Numbered from the stretch's first letter, positions 23,538-36,115 are shown. The stretch: DNA of 64,000 nucleotides from Lophius americanus (GCA_037951165.1 JBBDHG010000051.1:9356001-9420000), one strand, 5' to 3'. Numbers and translations: made by a program. Notes: generated by a model not told the origin, from the letters alone.

Positions 23538-23604
<67 letters not shown>

Positions 23605-24235
23605 ATATATATATATCTACGTAGTTGTATATATATGTATGTATGTGTATATATATATTTATGTATTTGTATGAATTTATGTATTTATGTATGTATGTAT
23701 GTGTGTATATATATGTATGTATTTGTATAGATATATAGATGTGTGTATGTTTACATATATACATATGAACATATACATATATATAAAAATATATACAAAG
23801 ATAAATATCTACATACATATATCTGTATGTATGTGTGTATATATATGTATGTATGTTGTATATATATATATGTATGTATGTGTGTGTTCATTTACATATA
23901 TAAATATACACATATATACATATATAAAATATGTAAATATATACACATATATATGTATATATGTATATATATATATATATACGTGTGTGTATATGTAAAT
24001 ATTTATATATGTGTATATATGTATATATTTATATGTGTATATTTATGTATATATGTAAATAAACACACATATACATACATATATACAGAAACACACATAC
24101 ATACATATATACACATACATGAATATGAATATATGAAGAGCAAAATATGAATATATCTATATATACATATATATCATATATATATAGATATGTGAATATA
24201 TATGTGTATATATGTATAGATTTATACATGCATAT
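23520..24235. repeat. Long TA/TG/CA microsatellite
   Basis: About 700 bp of (TA)n, (TATG)n, (TGTA)n and, toward the right, (ACAT)n. It starts at the outer end of the Tc1 remnant on its left. The strand bias switches from TG to CA within the array near 23750-23830 and again near 24055, which gives it partly palindromic character. Confidence 0.95.
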
Positions 24236-24597
24236 ACCCCATCTGAAACATCTACAGTAAAATATCTGTAAAAAAAACTTACATGATTTAAAATTAAATT
24301 TCTTTTATTTTCTTTAAGTCCTTATTTTAAGTTTGTTGTTATTGTTATTAAAGGTGAGTTTCAACCCATTTAACTTTTCTAATCCCTATATTTGTAAACT
24401 GTTCTGACCACATTTTTTGAAGTTTTAAAACCAGAAACTAATCCAAGTTAAAGATTTATTTAACGTTGCAAATAAAACATTGTAATCTTTGTTCCTAAGA
24501 ACAGAACAAACAAAAACAAAACAAAAAAATGACCATAAAAACCGGATGGTATATACAATAACCCGAACCAGTCAAAAATAGTTTTCTTCGGTGTTCC

Positions 24598-25385
24598 CTG
24601 TGGGGCAGTTTGGTGGCTTACTGGGATGCAGAGTGGGATTCTGGGTTCAAACCCATGGAGAGGACCGGGGACCTTCATGTGTGGAGGCTGCATGTTGCAC
24701 CCATGTTTGTGGGTTTCCTCCATCAGTCCAGAAACATCCATCATAGATGACAACATAGAAAAACTATTGGTAGGTATGATAAGTTGTCTGTCTCTGTGTC
24801 GACCTAGTGATGAACCCGTGTTGACCAGGGTGTGCCTCATATCTCACACAATGTCAGCTACACTGTAAAAAATGTAAAAGAAATTCACTGGTAAAACATA
24901 ATTAAATGATATATTGTCAAGTCTAAAATCTACATCGAAAATACTTAAATTTAAATGTGTCACCAGTTGAAGTTTTTATTTTTATCATCAATAATTCTCT
25001 TTACCTTGTGTCCTATTTGTCTTAAAACGCTACACGAATAATATGGTGTCAGAATCATGCATCAATAATAACAAATTATTTTATATTCTACGTTTTTTGA
25101 AGTAAAAACCATGACAACATTTTTTAATAATGATATATTTAGAATTTCCCTTTAGGATTATGGGGTTTAATCATTCCCCGTTAAATGAGAATTATTGATG
25201 AACTTAAATAAATTACTTCCACCTAGCATCCTGGAGTAAGTAGTATTGAGTCCAACTTAAATAACTAATATAAGTTGTAAATGATTAATCTAATTGTGTT
25301 ATCAGTTGAATAAATATTTTGGTATTTATAGTTTACAATGGGCTTCAGCGGCCTGCGACCCTGAACAGGATGAGTGGTTACACAA
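24598..25385 (+). mobile_element. tRNA-derived SINE-like repeat, split by an insertion
   Basis: The head has a tRNA-like box (GGGTTCAAACCC at 24641) followed by GTGTGGAGGCTGCATGTTG, GTTGTCTGTCTCTGTGT-type and CCAGGGTGTGCC segments typical of a common fish dispersed repeat. It stops at 24859 after AATGTCAGCT and resumes at about 25339 with GGCTTCAGCGGCCTGCGACC and CTGAACAGGATGAGTGGTTA. The 480 bp between is a separate insertion. Confidence 0.7.
24860..25338. mobile_element. MITE-like insertion inside the SINE
   Basis: It interrupts the SINE copy. Its ends, CACTGTAAAAAATG at the left and TAGTTTACAATG at the right, are weak inverted repeats (core CAYTGTAAA). The body is AT-rich with no coding sequence. 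Confidence 0.5.
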
Positions 25386-26130
25386 AACATCTATTTCACG
25401 TCCCCCATAACTTTCCTTAAAGGAGAGATGGGTCTCTCAAGTTAAAGCTAAATAAATATGGAAGGCAAATTTTTTTTCGAATCAACACGATGTGCTTCAA
25501 CACAGCTCATTTGGCGCAGTATGTGTGTTAATTTGCTGAAGAGTTGCTGTAGAACCGACAGCAAAAACAAAATGAGTGGGGAAATGTGTGTGAACACGAA
25601 CCCAACCCCTCGGGTGAAAGGAGTGACCACATGTCCTACAATTCTTCCTCCTCAAAACTGCGACAACAGCAGTGATGGCTGAGGCCTGTTTATGATGGGA
25701 TCATTGGAATGTCATGAGGCAGCTTCACATCCCATAAGAGGTGCCTCAGTCACGCCAGAAATGTCTGACCAGCCTACAATTAAGATGAGGGAAAAGCTAT
25801 TACTGTGGAATTTAAGATAATTGAGTGGAGTGAAAAAAATAAAACCCTGTGACCAAAAGCAGTTGCTCCCACTCAGCAGTAAGAGCTGCGTTTACTCAGC
25901 TGTTCAACCGGAGCAGAGTTCACATCCAGTCCAGTTAGAGCCTGATTGAGAGGACAGGAGCTTCAAGCTGCTTTATAAAGATATTTCTCTTTATATTTAT
26001 ACATTCTACTGTTTGGTGTGACAATCTTCACATAGTAAAGAAAAAATAAAAAGAGTGAGTGCTGCTCTCTAGTGGTGCTCAGCATGAAGTCCATAAAGAG
26101 ATAAAATCATTTACAACATGTAGGGAGAAA
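25386..26130. other. Intergenic stretch before cep57l1 3' end
   Basis: No exon or known repeat identified. Confidence 0.45.
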
Positions 26131-26134
26131 GAGC

Positions 26135-26140
26135 TTTATT
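26135..26140 (-). terminator. Poly(A) signal candidate of cep57l1
   Basis: TTTATT on the + strand is AATAAA on the minus strand, 205 bases after the cep57l1 stop codon. Confidence 0.5.
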
Positions 26141-26344
26141 ATTATTATATCTTAAAAATAGAATCCATTGCATTTAATGATTTGTAAACTACAGACCCTC
26201 TACCTTCAAACAAATCATCTCCTGATTCATAGGGTTGATGATAACATGATGAAAATGCTTCATCCACTCTTCTGTCCCGTGTATTGGAGGAGAAAAGAAG
26301 CATCGAGTTCTGTGGATCAAGCCAGCCCTGGTATCAGAGCTCTG

Positions 26345-29300
26345 TCATGTTTCCCACGAGAGGTCGTCCTGTTTCAGGCTCTTTCTGAACCTCTGTGTTT
26401 CTCTGAGAAGCAGCAGATTGTTCTGGACTGTCCGAACTTTCTTTCCCTTCTGATGCCTCGACTTAACAGGAGTTGGAACAAGAGGATTCATCCCGCACGA
26501 CACCTTGGCTTCGTCATCTTTATCGGAACACGGTTGGCTCTGGGTCAGTTTCTGGACCTGAGCAGGAAATTTAAAAAAAAAAGACAACAGACACCAACAT
26601 TATCTACAGACATTGAAAAAGAGATCAGGTCATACAGACACTGGAGTTACTTTACGGTCTGCCTTGCATGGCAGCCTCTGTCATCACTGTATGAATGTTT
26701 GTGTGAATGGGTAAGTGCTGACTTGTAATGTAAAAGCGTTTTTTGGAGTCAAGCAGACCAGAAAAGCGCTGTATAAGTAAAGTCCATTTACAATTTACAT
26801 CTATCTTATCTTAACAGATCACCCAAAATGGTACCTACTGTAAGTGTCTCTCCAGGGCTGCAGATCATTTAGAAGCCTAATGCGTTGCTTAGAACACACT
26901 TAGACCCAGGTGCCTCTTGAATATGAACCAGACTGGCCCCCCATCTGGGGGTGCTACCTCAATTGGACAAGAATTTCAGACTCTTCAGTATAATCTTCAG
27001 TATAATCTGACCAAAAGTGCAGGTTTGAAATAGCCAGATACTCAAACAGACAGGTGGTCTCGGTCTGAATCAAACTAGACCAAATTATGGTTTGTTTTTT
27101 TTGATAGTTTTCCGTCTAGGACCCATTACAGGAAGTAACAGCAGGCTGGCACAATACCATTAACAACATTAGAAGAAAGACAAGCACAAAAAGTTAAAAA
27201 TGAGCCGCAGTGACTGATGAGGTCTGACAAAGAAATCAGAAGTCAAGACAAGCCCAACAAAATTAGAAGACAAAAAAAGTCAAACTTTTAATTTATTTTC
27301 TGCGAAGATGAGAGGAAGAGGAGATAAGTGGGGAAAGCACTGACGGCAGACGCATGTTGGCCTTCACACCAATCAGTAATGACATTTCCTGTATGCTGTT
27401 GTGAATGTAATCTTCTGCACTTGATGGCCATAAACTTGGCTCCTATGAAATTTCCGAAGACGTGGAAATCATTGGACGTGGAACTCTAATGTTTTTATTT
27501 TCATTGTACATTTTTAAAATTATTATAACTGACACTTCCTTATAAATTCTTTAATTTTTTTAATTCCCCCCCATCATTCACAAACACGTTTCTAGACGTT
27601 TTCCTCTGCTGTTTTGTTTTTTTAAATCTCATTTATCTTCCGGTTTTTATTATCTTATAAGTACATACTTCTAATTTTGCCTGAATACATCTTGTAGATA
27701 CTTAAATCCTTGCAATAATTCTCGCATTCTGACATAAGACACTTGCATTTCCCTGCACAGAATTCGAAACAACAGAACCCAGGGATTTTACATTCCTACT
27801 ATTCTTATCAAAGGGGGATGAGTGGAATATAACAATCTGGTCAAACAAAGTCTGCTCCAATCTAATGCACTTTTTCGAAATTTGATCAAATTTTTCCTTT
27901 TAGATTCTCAAAAGGTAGAAGGGTAGGTGGATTTTTGTATTTGAAATATTTCCAAGATTATTCCCTGCCAATCATCCAATGTTGGTGGTATTCAACTATT
28001 TGAGAAATTAAATTTTTGTTAAATCACAAGTCCACTATTAATTTACAAAATGGTGCAAGTAACATCTTTTCAAAATCAATGAATGACCTTAAAGCTTATG
28101 CAGGTATTTATAAAACCAAACAGACTGTCTGTAGACCTTTTATATTTTTCTTTTTACATTTAAAACTTAATCCCTATCGGTTTTAGGAGTATGCTGCATT
28201 CTGAATTCTGTTTCCGGAACTGTGTCTTACGGAGCTTCACGCAACTTTTTTAATTAGCATGGGTGTAAGCATATCCTGACTGGTCACCTTTCTGATGAAC
28301 TGTTTCTTTACTGAAGAAAGATCTTCTTTACAGACTTCTAGACTGCTGGCAGTGACTGTTTCCCTACCGTCTGCTGGTGTTTGCGCAGCTTGGAGATCTG
28401 GGCTCCCTTCTCCTCCATCCTGGCAACCAGCCTCTCCAGCTCTCTCCACAGATCCTGCTTCTGCTCCTGATGCTGGGCTTCGGCGATCTGACCCACCAAA
28501 TCTTGATGTTCACTGGCAAAAAAAGAACCAAACATAAAAACACAGATAACTAAATGTATACAGTGAAACACTTAAAGATAAAAGACTAAAGCGTACACAC
28601 AAGCTCATCTGTCCAAGCTCGTCCTGCAGGGCCAGCAGCAGGTCAGACAGGGAGCCCAAAGACTGGTCCGAGTGTTTGATCTCCTGCTCAGGCCTGTGTG
28701 AAGATTGAGAGAAGTCCTTCTGGAGGCTTTTCCTTACTCCACATTGAGATCTCTGCAGGGCGCTGACTCGCTCACACAGCTGGGGCTGATGGTGCTTCAT
28801 CATGTGGAGTATACTTTGGATGTTGGCGTGGACCGAGTGGCTCGGACTGGTCGACTGTGATCGGTGGAGAAGATCTAAGTCAGCAAAACGAAATCAGTTG
28901 TAGTTTGCGCATCAGAACAGACTTACCGTTCCTGCAACGAAGGGCATCTTCCTGCAGACTGGGGAGGGCAGCTCGTTCAGCCGGCAGGACTTCTGAGGAA
29001 GATGTCATAAATATGAGCAAAAGATTTTCCACATCGACAAAATATTGACCGGTGTATTAGTGAGGAAAAGTACCTGAATCATCTTTGTGGTCTTCTTCTT
29101 TGCATTTTTCTCCACAGAGGTTGGCGCAGACAGTCGAAGGTTTATGTCCAGCTCCCGCTGAAGCTTTTGGACACAGCAGCGATAGCATGGTTGAAGTCAG
29201 GAAAAGCTAATTTCTTTGCTGACATTTGAAAGAACTTTATGTAACCCAAAAACCACTCGAGAGCTGTGCTCACATCACATGCAGACAACTCTCCATCTCA

Positions 29301-32300
29301 TCCAGATCAGGATCACAGACTAAACTTATCTGCTCGCTACATCCGCCTTTATTAATTATAATTTGTCTCAGGTTCTCCAAATCGCATTATTTTCTTCAGA
29401 TCTTTTAATGCGCGAGTCACGATATCGCTCTCACTAGCCACTGTTCTTACTGCTTCCACTCACTATTGTTTATACATTGTCATGACAGTTATTGCGAGAA
29501 TCTTAGGATATGTGACATCAGTTATAAGGTTCTAGAGGCGGTGTGACAATATTTATTAAAATAGGGTGTATTGTATTGAATAGACAGGGACTCTTGTGTC
29601 GTTCAAAATCAGTGTGTGTGGACTGACCTGCTCTGCTTTCTCCTGCACCAGCTGACGTTCATGCTCCTCTTCCAGTAGTTTTTGCTCCAAAATGGTCAGC
29701 TTATTCTGAAAGCAGGATTGCATTGAAATAATGATCATATGTACGGACCACGCAAAGAGCTTTACAACACAAGCTAACATTTACCTATCATCCATGTAGG
29801 GGTGGCAGTGGCTTCACCTTCTCATTAGGAACAATAACCATTCATAGCAACATTCACAAACCAATGGAACACCCATCCGGAGCAATCTGGGGGTCAGCTC
29901 CTTGCCAAGGACACTTTGACATGTAGACTGCAGTGCCCAGAAATCAAACCACTGACCTCCCTGATCTAAAGCCACACCAAGCTTTTGGATCAAACAGGAT
30001 AAGCAAACATTACCTCTGCAAGAGCTTGGGTTCTGCTCAGTTTCATACATTCCGATTCAAGTTTTTCCAGTTTCTCCCGCTGAAAATGACTGTTTGAGCT
30101 GCTCGACTGTTGGTCCTGCAGTAAGACCTAGAGGGGAGGTAAACAAAGATTGAATGGTGGGAGGGTAATATGTGTTTATGAGTACATCCGGAATTTAAGG
30201 AATCAATTGAATAAAAATTGGCTTTGACATAAACATCACTTGTAAGCAATTTCTTGAATTTTTTTTTGTCCTATGTGGACAGTGGGATGACTGGTGATCC
30301 CAGACATCTGTCCACGGGGCTGTATAGTTTTTGCAATTTTTTTTGTACACAATGCTAGCTTTTAATGTAAACACTGAGTGAGGGGACAAAAGTTGCAGTA
30401 TATGCATTTAGCTCGCCCTAATGGACATATGTGGTATTTTGCAGCAAAAATCCCTCTCTAAGGTCAGCATACCGGATGGTCCAGTGCTTTCCATCCAGTA
30501 TGCTGGACCGTCCAATGAATTCTCCTTTTCCAACTTTTGAATCAATTCAACATACAAAATTCAACATATATGATAATAATAGCTGAGATTAGTGAGTCCA
30601 CACATGGAACAGGAAATAACGCTACACGCTGAGAGGAGCATTTAGATCTTGAGTTAGTGTTGTGTTCAATGATCTTCCGTGTTCTCAGTGATGAATTTTT
30701 AATACTTGAGAAGAGTCTAAATCTCCTAAATAAAACCATCTAATTGATTCTGATCACAAAAATGTCTTCCTTGGGTACTATTGTGCCCAAGGAAGACCTT
30801 TCTTCACTCTCTGAGTGCTTGTTATGTTACATATCTTTGAACAACAAAGCCAGTGATAGGATTTTCCAGATTAGATATTTTTCCCCTTTATTTTTAACAA
30901 ATGATTTGCTCATGAAGTTTTCTGGTTTTTAACTACCTGATGCTCTGTGACAGTGTTCCTCGCCTTCTCTGCATTTTCAATCATCTTCCTCATGAAGTCC
31001 AGCTGCTTCTCAAGAACCCCACACCGGGCCTCTGCAGACTGCAACTTTGAGTCCAGCTCTGCTACCATGGAGACAGCAATATCTATTAAAAATCATCTAT
31101 CGATAAGATTTTTCAGATGCAATATTGAAGTCTCCTTTTGCTCTTTAATTTACCTTTCCTCGAAGCACCTGCCTCTGGCTGGCTTGCCGCTGATTGACTG
31201 GAGACCGGTTGATGATTCTGAGCATCGTTGGAATACTGACTGTACCTCTGCTCAGCTTGCTTCCTCTCCAGCTCCAGTCGCCTGATTTTCTGCTGGAGGT
31301 TTTTCAGTGCATCAACAACAGCTGAGGAACAAAACAGGAAGATTACCTGGTAAGTGTAGCAGAACATGCCGATAACCAAAACACTGAATGACATAATGGC
31401 TATATCCCACCTCTACTGTCAATATTAGGTCTGGTTTGGGACACCTGAGGGCTGGTTATCACCGGGTCCGTGCTGATGGATGGGTGTGCCGTCAACTCAA
31501 GCTGTCTCGGTATCGGTAATATCCTGTCTGGAGGTTGGTAATAGCTCCCAATGTAGCTGTTTTTCGAGGGCGAGTCTAAAATCTGCAAAATATGAAGGTC
31601 CTTTAGAAACAAGAGGAAGGCTGGCACAAATTATTAATTTTAGATTTAATTGTTATTGCCTATAATTCAATTTAGTCAACACCGTCCTGAAGGAGGTTTT
31701 TTAATTGTTTTTCTTTGCAGACTGGATGAAATTTTAAAAAAAAAATTTTTTTTTTGCTTAAAGATATTTCTCCTCTCATCCATTGGGCAAGTAGAGCACC
31801 ATTTAAAGATGGCTGTTCCACTTTGACATTCACCGGATTCTTCTTAACGTTGAAACCACCTGCCTAATATGTGTAAGTCCCCAATCAGCTCTGTGATAAA
31901 CAGTGTGTTGTGATATATTTCTTTCAGAGCCTACATTAACTTTTTCAGCAATCTGTGGTACAGTAGCTCTTCTATGAGATCCCACAACAGCCTTCACTTC
32001 CCATGTCCACCAATGAGTCTAGGGCACCCATGATCCTATCACTGGTCCCCTCTCATCTGCTCATCACAATTTGGCTCTTGTAAAAATTGCGTGAGTGTGA
32101 TGAACACATACATAATTTAAACTTTCTGCCACCTGTTGTAAAAATAGGGGCACATACACAGATTAATCTGAACTCTCAAGACCAATAATTCAGATTCAAA
32201 ATAATAAAGAATTGTGTCACTCTCATCAGGAATGTGAACATAGCCCAAATTCTGGCAATCCTTGTTTTCCAAGATCAATCAAAATGAATATTATATATAA

Positions 32301-32699
32301 AGGAAAATTGTGGTTACATGCGCGATTGGAACACAATTAACTATTAGCTTCAAATGTTTGCTGTGACTAAAACAGATTTTCACTCCCAATATACCTGATG
32401 TCCCTAATAAGTTCACCAGCTCTCTGAAAAGAGGCCTGTTAAAAGCAGGCCAGCCGTCAAAAGGTTCCATTCGTTCAAACCGGTAATGATACCAACAAAT
32501 AACGAACCCATTTTTTAAAAGAAATACTAATAATATTTTGCTATATTGCACGCAAAGCTCGGTATAGGCCACACAATCTCCTTCGTATGACAGCTTACAC
32601 AACTGGGACGAAAGTAAACAAAGCTCAAGCTAACATGTTAGCTACGTTAGTGGCTAACTGCTGGTTAGCTGACATTACCTTGTCGTAATGAGTCTCCAT
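26345..32699 (-). CDS. cep57l1: Centrosomal protein CEP57-like 1, complete, eleven coding exons
   Basis: Exons in order on the minus strand: 32699-32679, 31582-31411, 31321-31154, 31058-30937, 30127-30014, 29705-29628, 29157-29074, 28992-28927, 28854-28601, 28512-28368 and 26557-26345. All junctions are GT/AG and in phase, giving 478 residues (human about 460). The start encodes METHYDK. Residues 60-230 form the coiled-coil centrosome-localisation region (VVDALKNLQQKIRRLELERK, ELDSKLQSAEARCGVLEKQL, KLTILEQKLLEEEHERQLVQ). MPFVAGTSTSPSHSV near 268-282 is the signature shared with CEP57. The microtubule-binding region follows (SLSDLLLALQDELGQMSFEH, then GAQISKLRKHQQ to about 408). The C-terminus KSLKQDDLSWET resembles the human end. 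CEP57-family proteins act at the pericentriole and in centriole cohesion. The gene is convergent with cd164. Intron 1 holds an inverted Tc1 fragment. Confidence 0.95.
26690..26800 (+). repeat. SINE/LINE-type tail in cep57l1 intron 10
   Basis: The words GTGTGAATGGGTAAGTG, AAAGCGTTTTTTGGAGTC and AAAAGCGCTGTATAAGTA in this order are the usual end of a common fish retroposon. Only the tail is recognisable. Confidence 0.5.
26810..28200. other. cep57l1 intron 10, nothing recognised
   Basis: Includes a 25-bp direct duplication (CTTCAGTATAAT twice at 26981-27007) and a C-run at 27566. Otherwise no feature seen. Confidence 0.4.
30462..30509. repeat. Imperfect 18-bp hairpin in cep57l1 intron
   Basis: GGTCAGCATACCGGATGG pairs with CCATCCAGTATGCTGGACC with two mismatches or bulges and an 11-base loop. 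Confidence 0.7.
30764..30797. repeat. Perfect 12-bp hairpin in cep57l1 intron
   Basis: GTCTTCCTTGGG at 30764-30775 is exactly complementary to CCCAAGGAAGAC at 30786-30797, with a 10-base loop. It lies about 140 bases past the exon that ends at 30937 (minus strand). Confidence 0.8.
31760..32110 (-). mobile_element. Tc1-like fragment (second family) in cep57l1 intron 1
   Basis: On the + strand it shows the reverse of a transposase start, with words such as CAGCAATCTGTGGTACAGTAG and CACCCATGATCCTATCACTGG. The minus strand of the latter encodes a degraded Q-x-HG-x-P-x-L stretch like that at 40230. It is the same family as 33340, 38545, 40085 and 61560. Confidence 0.65.
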
Positions 32700-32809
32700 T
32701 CGGTCACATAGAGGAGAAAACTGCGCCCCAAACTTTCACGTATGTATATACAATATTTCTAGCCTGCTTTGTATAAGGTTCAAATAGCTTTCATCTAGTT
32801 AAATGATAG

Positions 32810-32912
32810 ATCACGACGTCTCAGTTGTGATGTCATCACAGCAGTCCGACACTTTTAAATTTCCCTCCTCTCAAGGTTCCGCCTTTGTCATATTTCCGTT
32901 TCCGCCCGCCTG
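32810..32912 (-). promoter_or_regulatory. Probable cep57l1 promoter
   Basis: The 110-210 bases before the start codon hold CRE/ATF-like sites (TCACGACGTC at 32811 and TGATGTCATCA at 32828) and a GC-rich E2F-like TTTCCGCCCGCC at 32899. This is the only GC-rich patch near the gene start. The assignment is from motifs only. Confidence 0.4.
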
Positions 32913-33339
32913 TAGTTTTTTATATTCCATTGATGTTTTTGCAATGGTGTTAAAGTAACACCGTGAAACAAAGCAATCAATGAATTTTTCTTAATTTGAC
33001 AGAAATACCACAATGTTCATGTCATATTGTACATAGTTTTTGTGGGGAAAGACCAAGGAGGACTCTCCATTTTGTCACTGTTGGATAGCCAATGTACTAA
33101 AAATTTTATTCCATAGAGATTTTGGCTGCAAAATACCACCTAAATTGGCTATGACCACTGTTTTTATTCAAATCAACCATTGTCCACAGTAGAAAAAGTA
33201 GAAAAACTAGGTAGAAGCCGGATTATGGGCCTGTTGGGAAGAGTGTTTTAAAGGTGACGTTTTTAAAATGTAGGGGTATCTCTGAATAAATGAACTATAA
33301 AAATCTTCTACATCTTAATTCTTCTTCGTTCTTATCTTT

Positions 33340-33775
33340 CTCCTTCCTTATGCCACTTTGGTAGGTACTAACTACTACGGACCAGGATAACCCAACATGA
33401 CCTGCAGTTCTGAAGTTGCTCTAACCCAGTTGTCTAGCCATCACATTTTGGTCCTTCTCAAAGTCTCTCAGGTCTTTATGCCTGACCATATTTCCTGCTT
33501 CAACAATTTCAATGTTAAGGGACAAAATCTTCACTTGCTGCCTATAGATAACATTCCCCTGAATATGATTACTTTAAAAAAAAAAAATCAAGTTTGATGC
33601 ATAATTCCTTGAGAATTTAAAGGAAGTGTTGAAAAAAAAAAACTTTTTCCTCCCACCGGTTTTCATGGAAATCTGTATTCTACTCACTAACAGGTGCCAT
33701 TGTAATGAGATCAATTTTATAATAATGCCAGTGACTTGTCAATGTTATTTATCACAGGTTATACTGTTTTGGATG
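33340..33775 (-). mobile_element. Tc1-like fragment, transposase N-terminus
   Basis: The + strand carries GGTAGGTACTAACTACTACGG, TCTAGCCATCACATTTTGG and CTCTCAGGTCTTTATGCCTG, the reverse complement of the DNA-binding start of a Tc1 transposase. Then come CACTAACAGGTGCCATTGTA and the start of the terminal region. The very end is lost. Confidence 0.7.
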
Positions 33776-33779
33776 TTTG

Positions 33780-35110
33780 TTGTTCACCTCAATCAACAGA
33801 CCTGTTTATACTGGTTAAACCCTGGTCAAGTCCCCAGTTCATCAAATGGTAAACACAAAAAAGATGAGATTAATTTACCAGAAACAAAGACTTTTAGCCA
33901 TCCTGAAATTCTTTTTGTTCACATAATATGTGTCAACAAATAAAAGGTTGAGACATGTTATGTATCACATGTTGATTTTGCACACATGTTTAACATAAAC
34001 TGAAGTCATGACCGCCGTGTTCTCAGGCTACAGCCTCGGTTAACATCTGTTTGAGGAAAAAGCCTCATGCAAAAAGGAAAATCTGTGGAGACAAGTCGTT
34101 ATATGGGGTTATAAGAAACATTGTTGCATTGAGTGTTCTTTGCGAGTAAATCAATCATCCCTTAAATATTTACACAGCAGTATGCAAATAGCTCCCTTTT
34201 GCCAACGGTGACGTGTTTCAGATATGCTGCACCGAGATGTAGAAATTCTGGTGTATTATCTGTAGATCTGTTTTTTTAAACCTTGTCCTAAATGCAGAGG
34301 TCAAAATAGAATTTGAAATTCCTTCATACATTGTTGACATTGACAATTGTGTGTCGGTATGGAGGATTGATCTCAGATGTTCTCCATGTGTTCTCAAACC
34401 TCATCAAACACTACAGAAAGATACTCAGGACTGTTATTGTGGAAGAAGGGTCTGCACAGAATACTGAATGCGAGGTGCCAATAATTATGTCGCACATGTC
34501 TTTTAATAATGTGAAGAACGATGTTGAAGAATGTTTAAGAAATCTTGAATTTTGTTCCTTGAGTGAGTGGTTACAAAATTTAGTTTTAAAGCGCAGACCA
34601 TTAAAACACATTTTGCATCTCATTTTAATCATTTTTTAAAGGGTGCCAGTATTCTGGAGCGCACTGTAACTTCAATCAAATGAATACAAACCAGGAAGTG
34701 TAGATAATCTTTGCATATCACAGTAATGGTGCAGCAACTCTATAGTTTGCAAGAGGAGCGTTGAGAAAGCCAATAGAGTCTGCAGCACAAAGAAAACCAA
34801 ATAGTCCAACACTGTTTTTCTTATTATTCTTATCTCCTGTAGCTATTAGGTTGAAGCTAGTAACACCCATGGGCAAAGGGGGGCTATCATATCACTAATT
34901 TGACCGAAATGGTGGTGTTTTAAAAAAAAATTAAACTCTACGACTTATTTTTAAAAGTTTGTATATTCAAGAGGAAAGTGAAAACCATTGTGTGTTCGGC
35001 CATTAAAACAATACAGTGGTGTGGTGCTGTCAGGCTCCTGTTTTGTTTAGTGTGAGCAAAGAGAAGGGCCTCAGAGAGGGGTTGTCACTGTGGCGCTGTT
35101 GCACGGTTTA
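33780..35110. other. Intergenic cep57l1-sesn1, nothing recognised
   Basis: AT-rich; the open frames at about 34313-34639 show no known domain. Confidence 0.4.
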
Positions 35111-35124
35111 GGACGTTGAAGGGT

Positions 35125-35400
35125 GGGCCGCCATTCTACTGGATTACACCATCTGGAGGTTGTAGCTATCGATAAGGAGAAGGATTACTACTGGAGTCAA
35201 TTTGTCTCTGGTATGTCACAAAAGATTTATGGTGCCTATATTTTTTACCTCTACCGAGGGAGGAGGTTATGTTTTCACCTCTGCGCGTTTGCTTGTTTGG
35301 GATCAAGATTTAGGAAAAACTACAGGACAGAACTGCATGAAAATTTACCCAGCAGAAGATTTTGGCATGTACTAGAGGTGATTACCTTTTGGTGAAGTTA
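35125..35400 (+). repeat. Composite dispersed repeat
   Basis: The left part (ACCATCTGGAGGTTGTAGC then GAAGGATTACTACTGG) recurs at 48595-48650. The right part (CCTCTACCGAGGGAGGAGGT, GTTTTCACCTCTGCGCGTTT, AAAACTACAGGACAGAA) resembles a very common fish dispersed repeat. No coding content. Confidence 0.6.
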
Positions 35401-35814
35401 AGCGAAGTCACTTTATTTCAAATAAAATAAGATAAAACTAAAAGCCATTTGGAGATAATTCATAAATTAATGGAGTAATCTGCCTGAAATGTCCTAAATA
35501 AAGTAAAGTAATTAAGTAATAATCCAACTTAATTTGCAATATAAACACATATGCCTTTTTTGAGCATATTTTGTAATAATCTATTGAAAATCTAGCATTG
35601 ACCACCTTTCTATGTGGATGAGATTACATATGGTTTGTGTATTTGTGCTTTGTATCATAATACAATAGGAAAACAACTTTTAATTGAACTCATTTGATGC
35701 TTTTCTCCATCACAATTCTTTTTCCCTAGAGAATGTGTGTGAAAAATAATTTGGGGACCCCACAAAATTTTATCCAGCTTGTTTTCAGCTAATATAACAC
35801 CTTTCCTAAAAATT

Positions 35815-36115
35815 CGGGCACCCGATCACCCATGGTGCCTTCTGTTCTACTGTCCCTCTTCTGTTGAATGCCCTCCCTGACCATCTGAGGGCTCCACAGA
35901 CTACTGATACTTTTAAAAAAGGACTCCCAAATTTTCATCTTAGAAGAACTTATGACTTTTAATTAAATTTGCTGCTTGCTGCTTTTTTACAAATATTTTT
36001 ATATTATTATTTTTATATTATTTTTATTGATGCTTTAATCTGCTTTTCACTGGTAGCACGTTGGAGATTTGATTCAAATGTAAAGTGCGTTATAAATAAA
36101 ATGTATTATTATTAT
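35815..36115 (+). mobile_element. L2-like LINE 3' end
   Basis: With one frameshift the translation gives WNALPDHLRAPQTTDTFKKG, the C-terminal block of fish LINE ORF2. It ends in the same tail (GATTCAAATGTAAAGTGCGT, ATAAATAAAATGTAT then an ATT repeat) seen at 21440. Confidence 0.8.

Noticed and set aside
26168..26728. 186-codon open frame on the + strand
   Set aside because: It runs opposite the last exon of cep57l1, which has clear homology and splice sites on the minus strand.
32393..32421. 29-nt mini-exon on the minus strand in cep57l1 intron 1 (TTTTCAG before, GTATAT after)
   Set aside because: Its length would break the frame between METHYDK and the next exon, which already join in phase 0.
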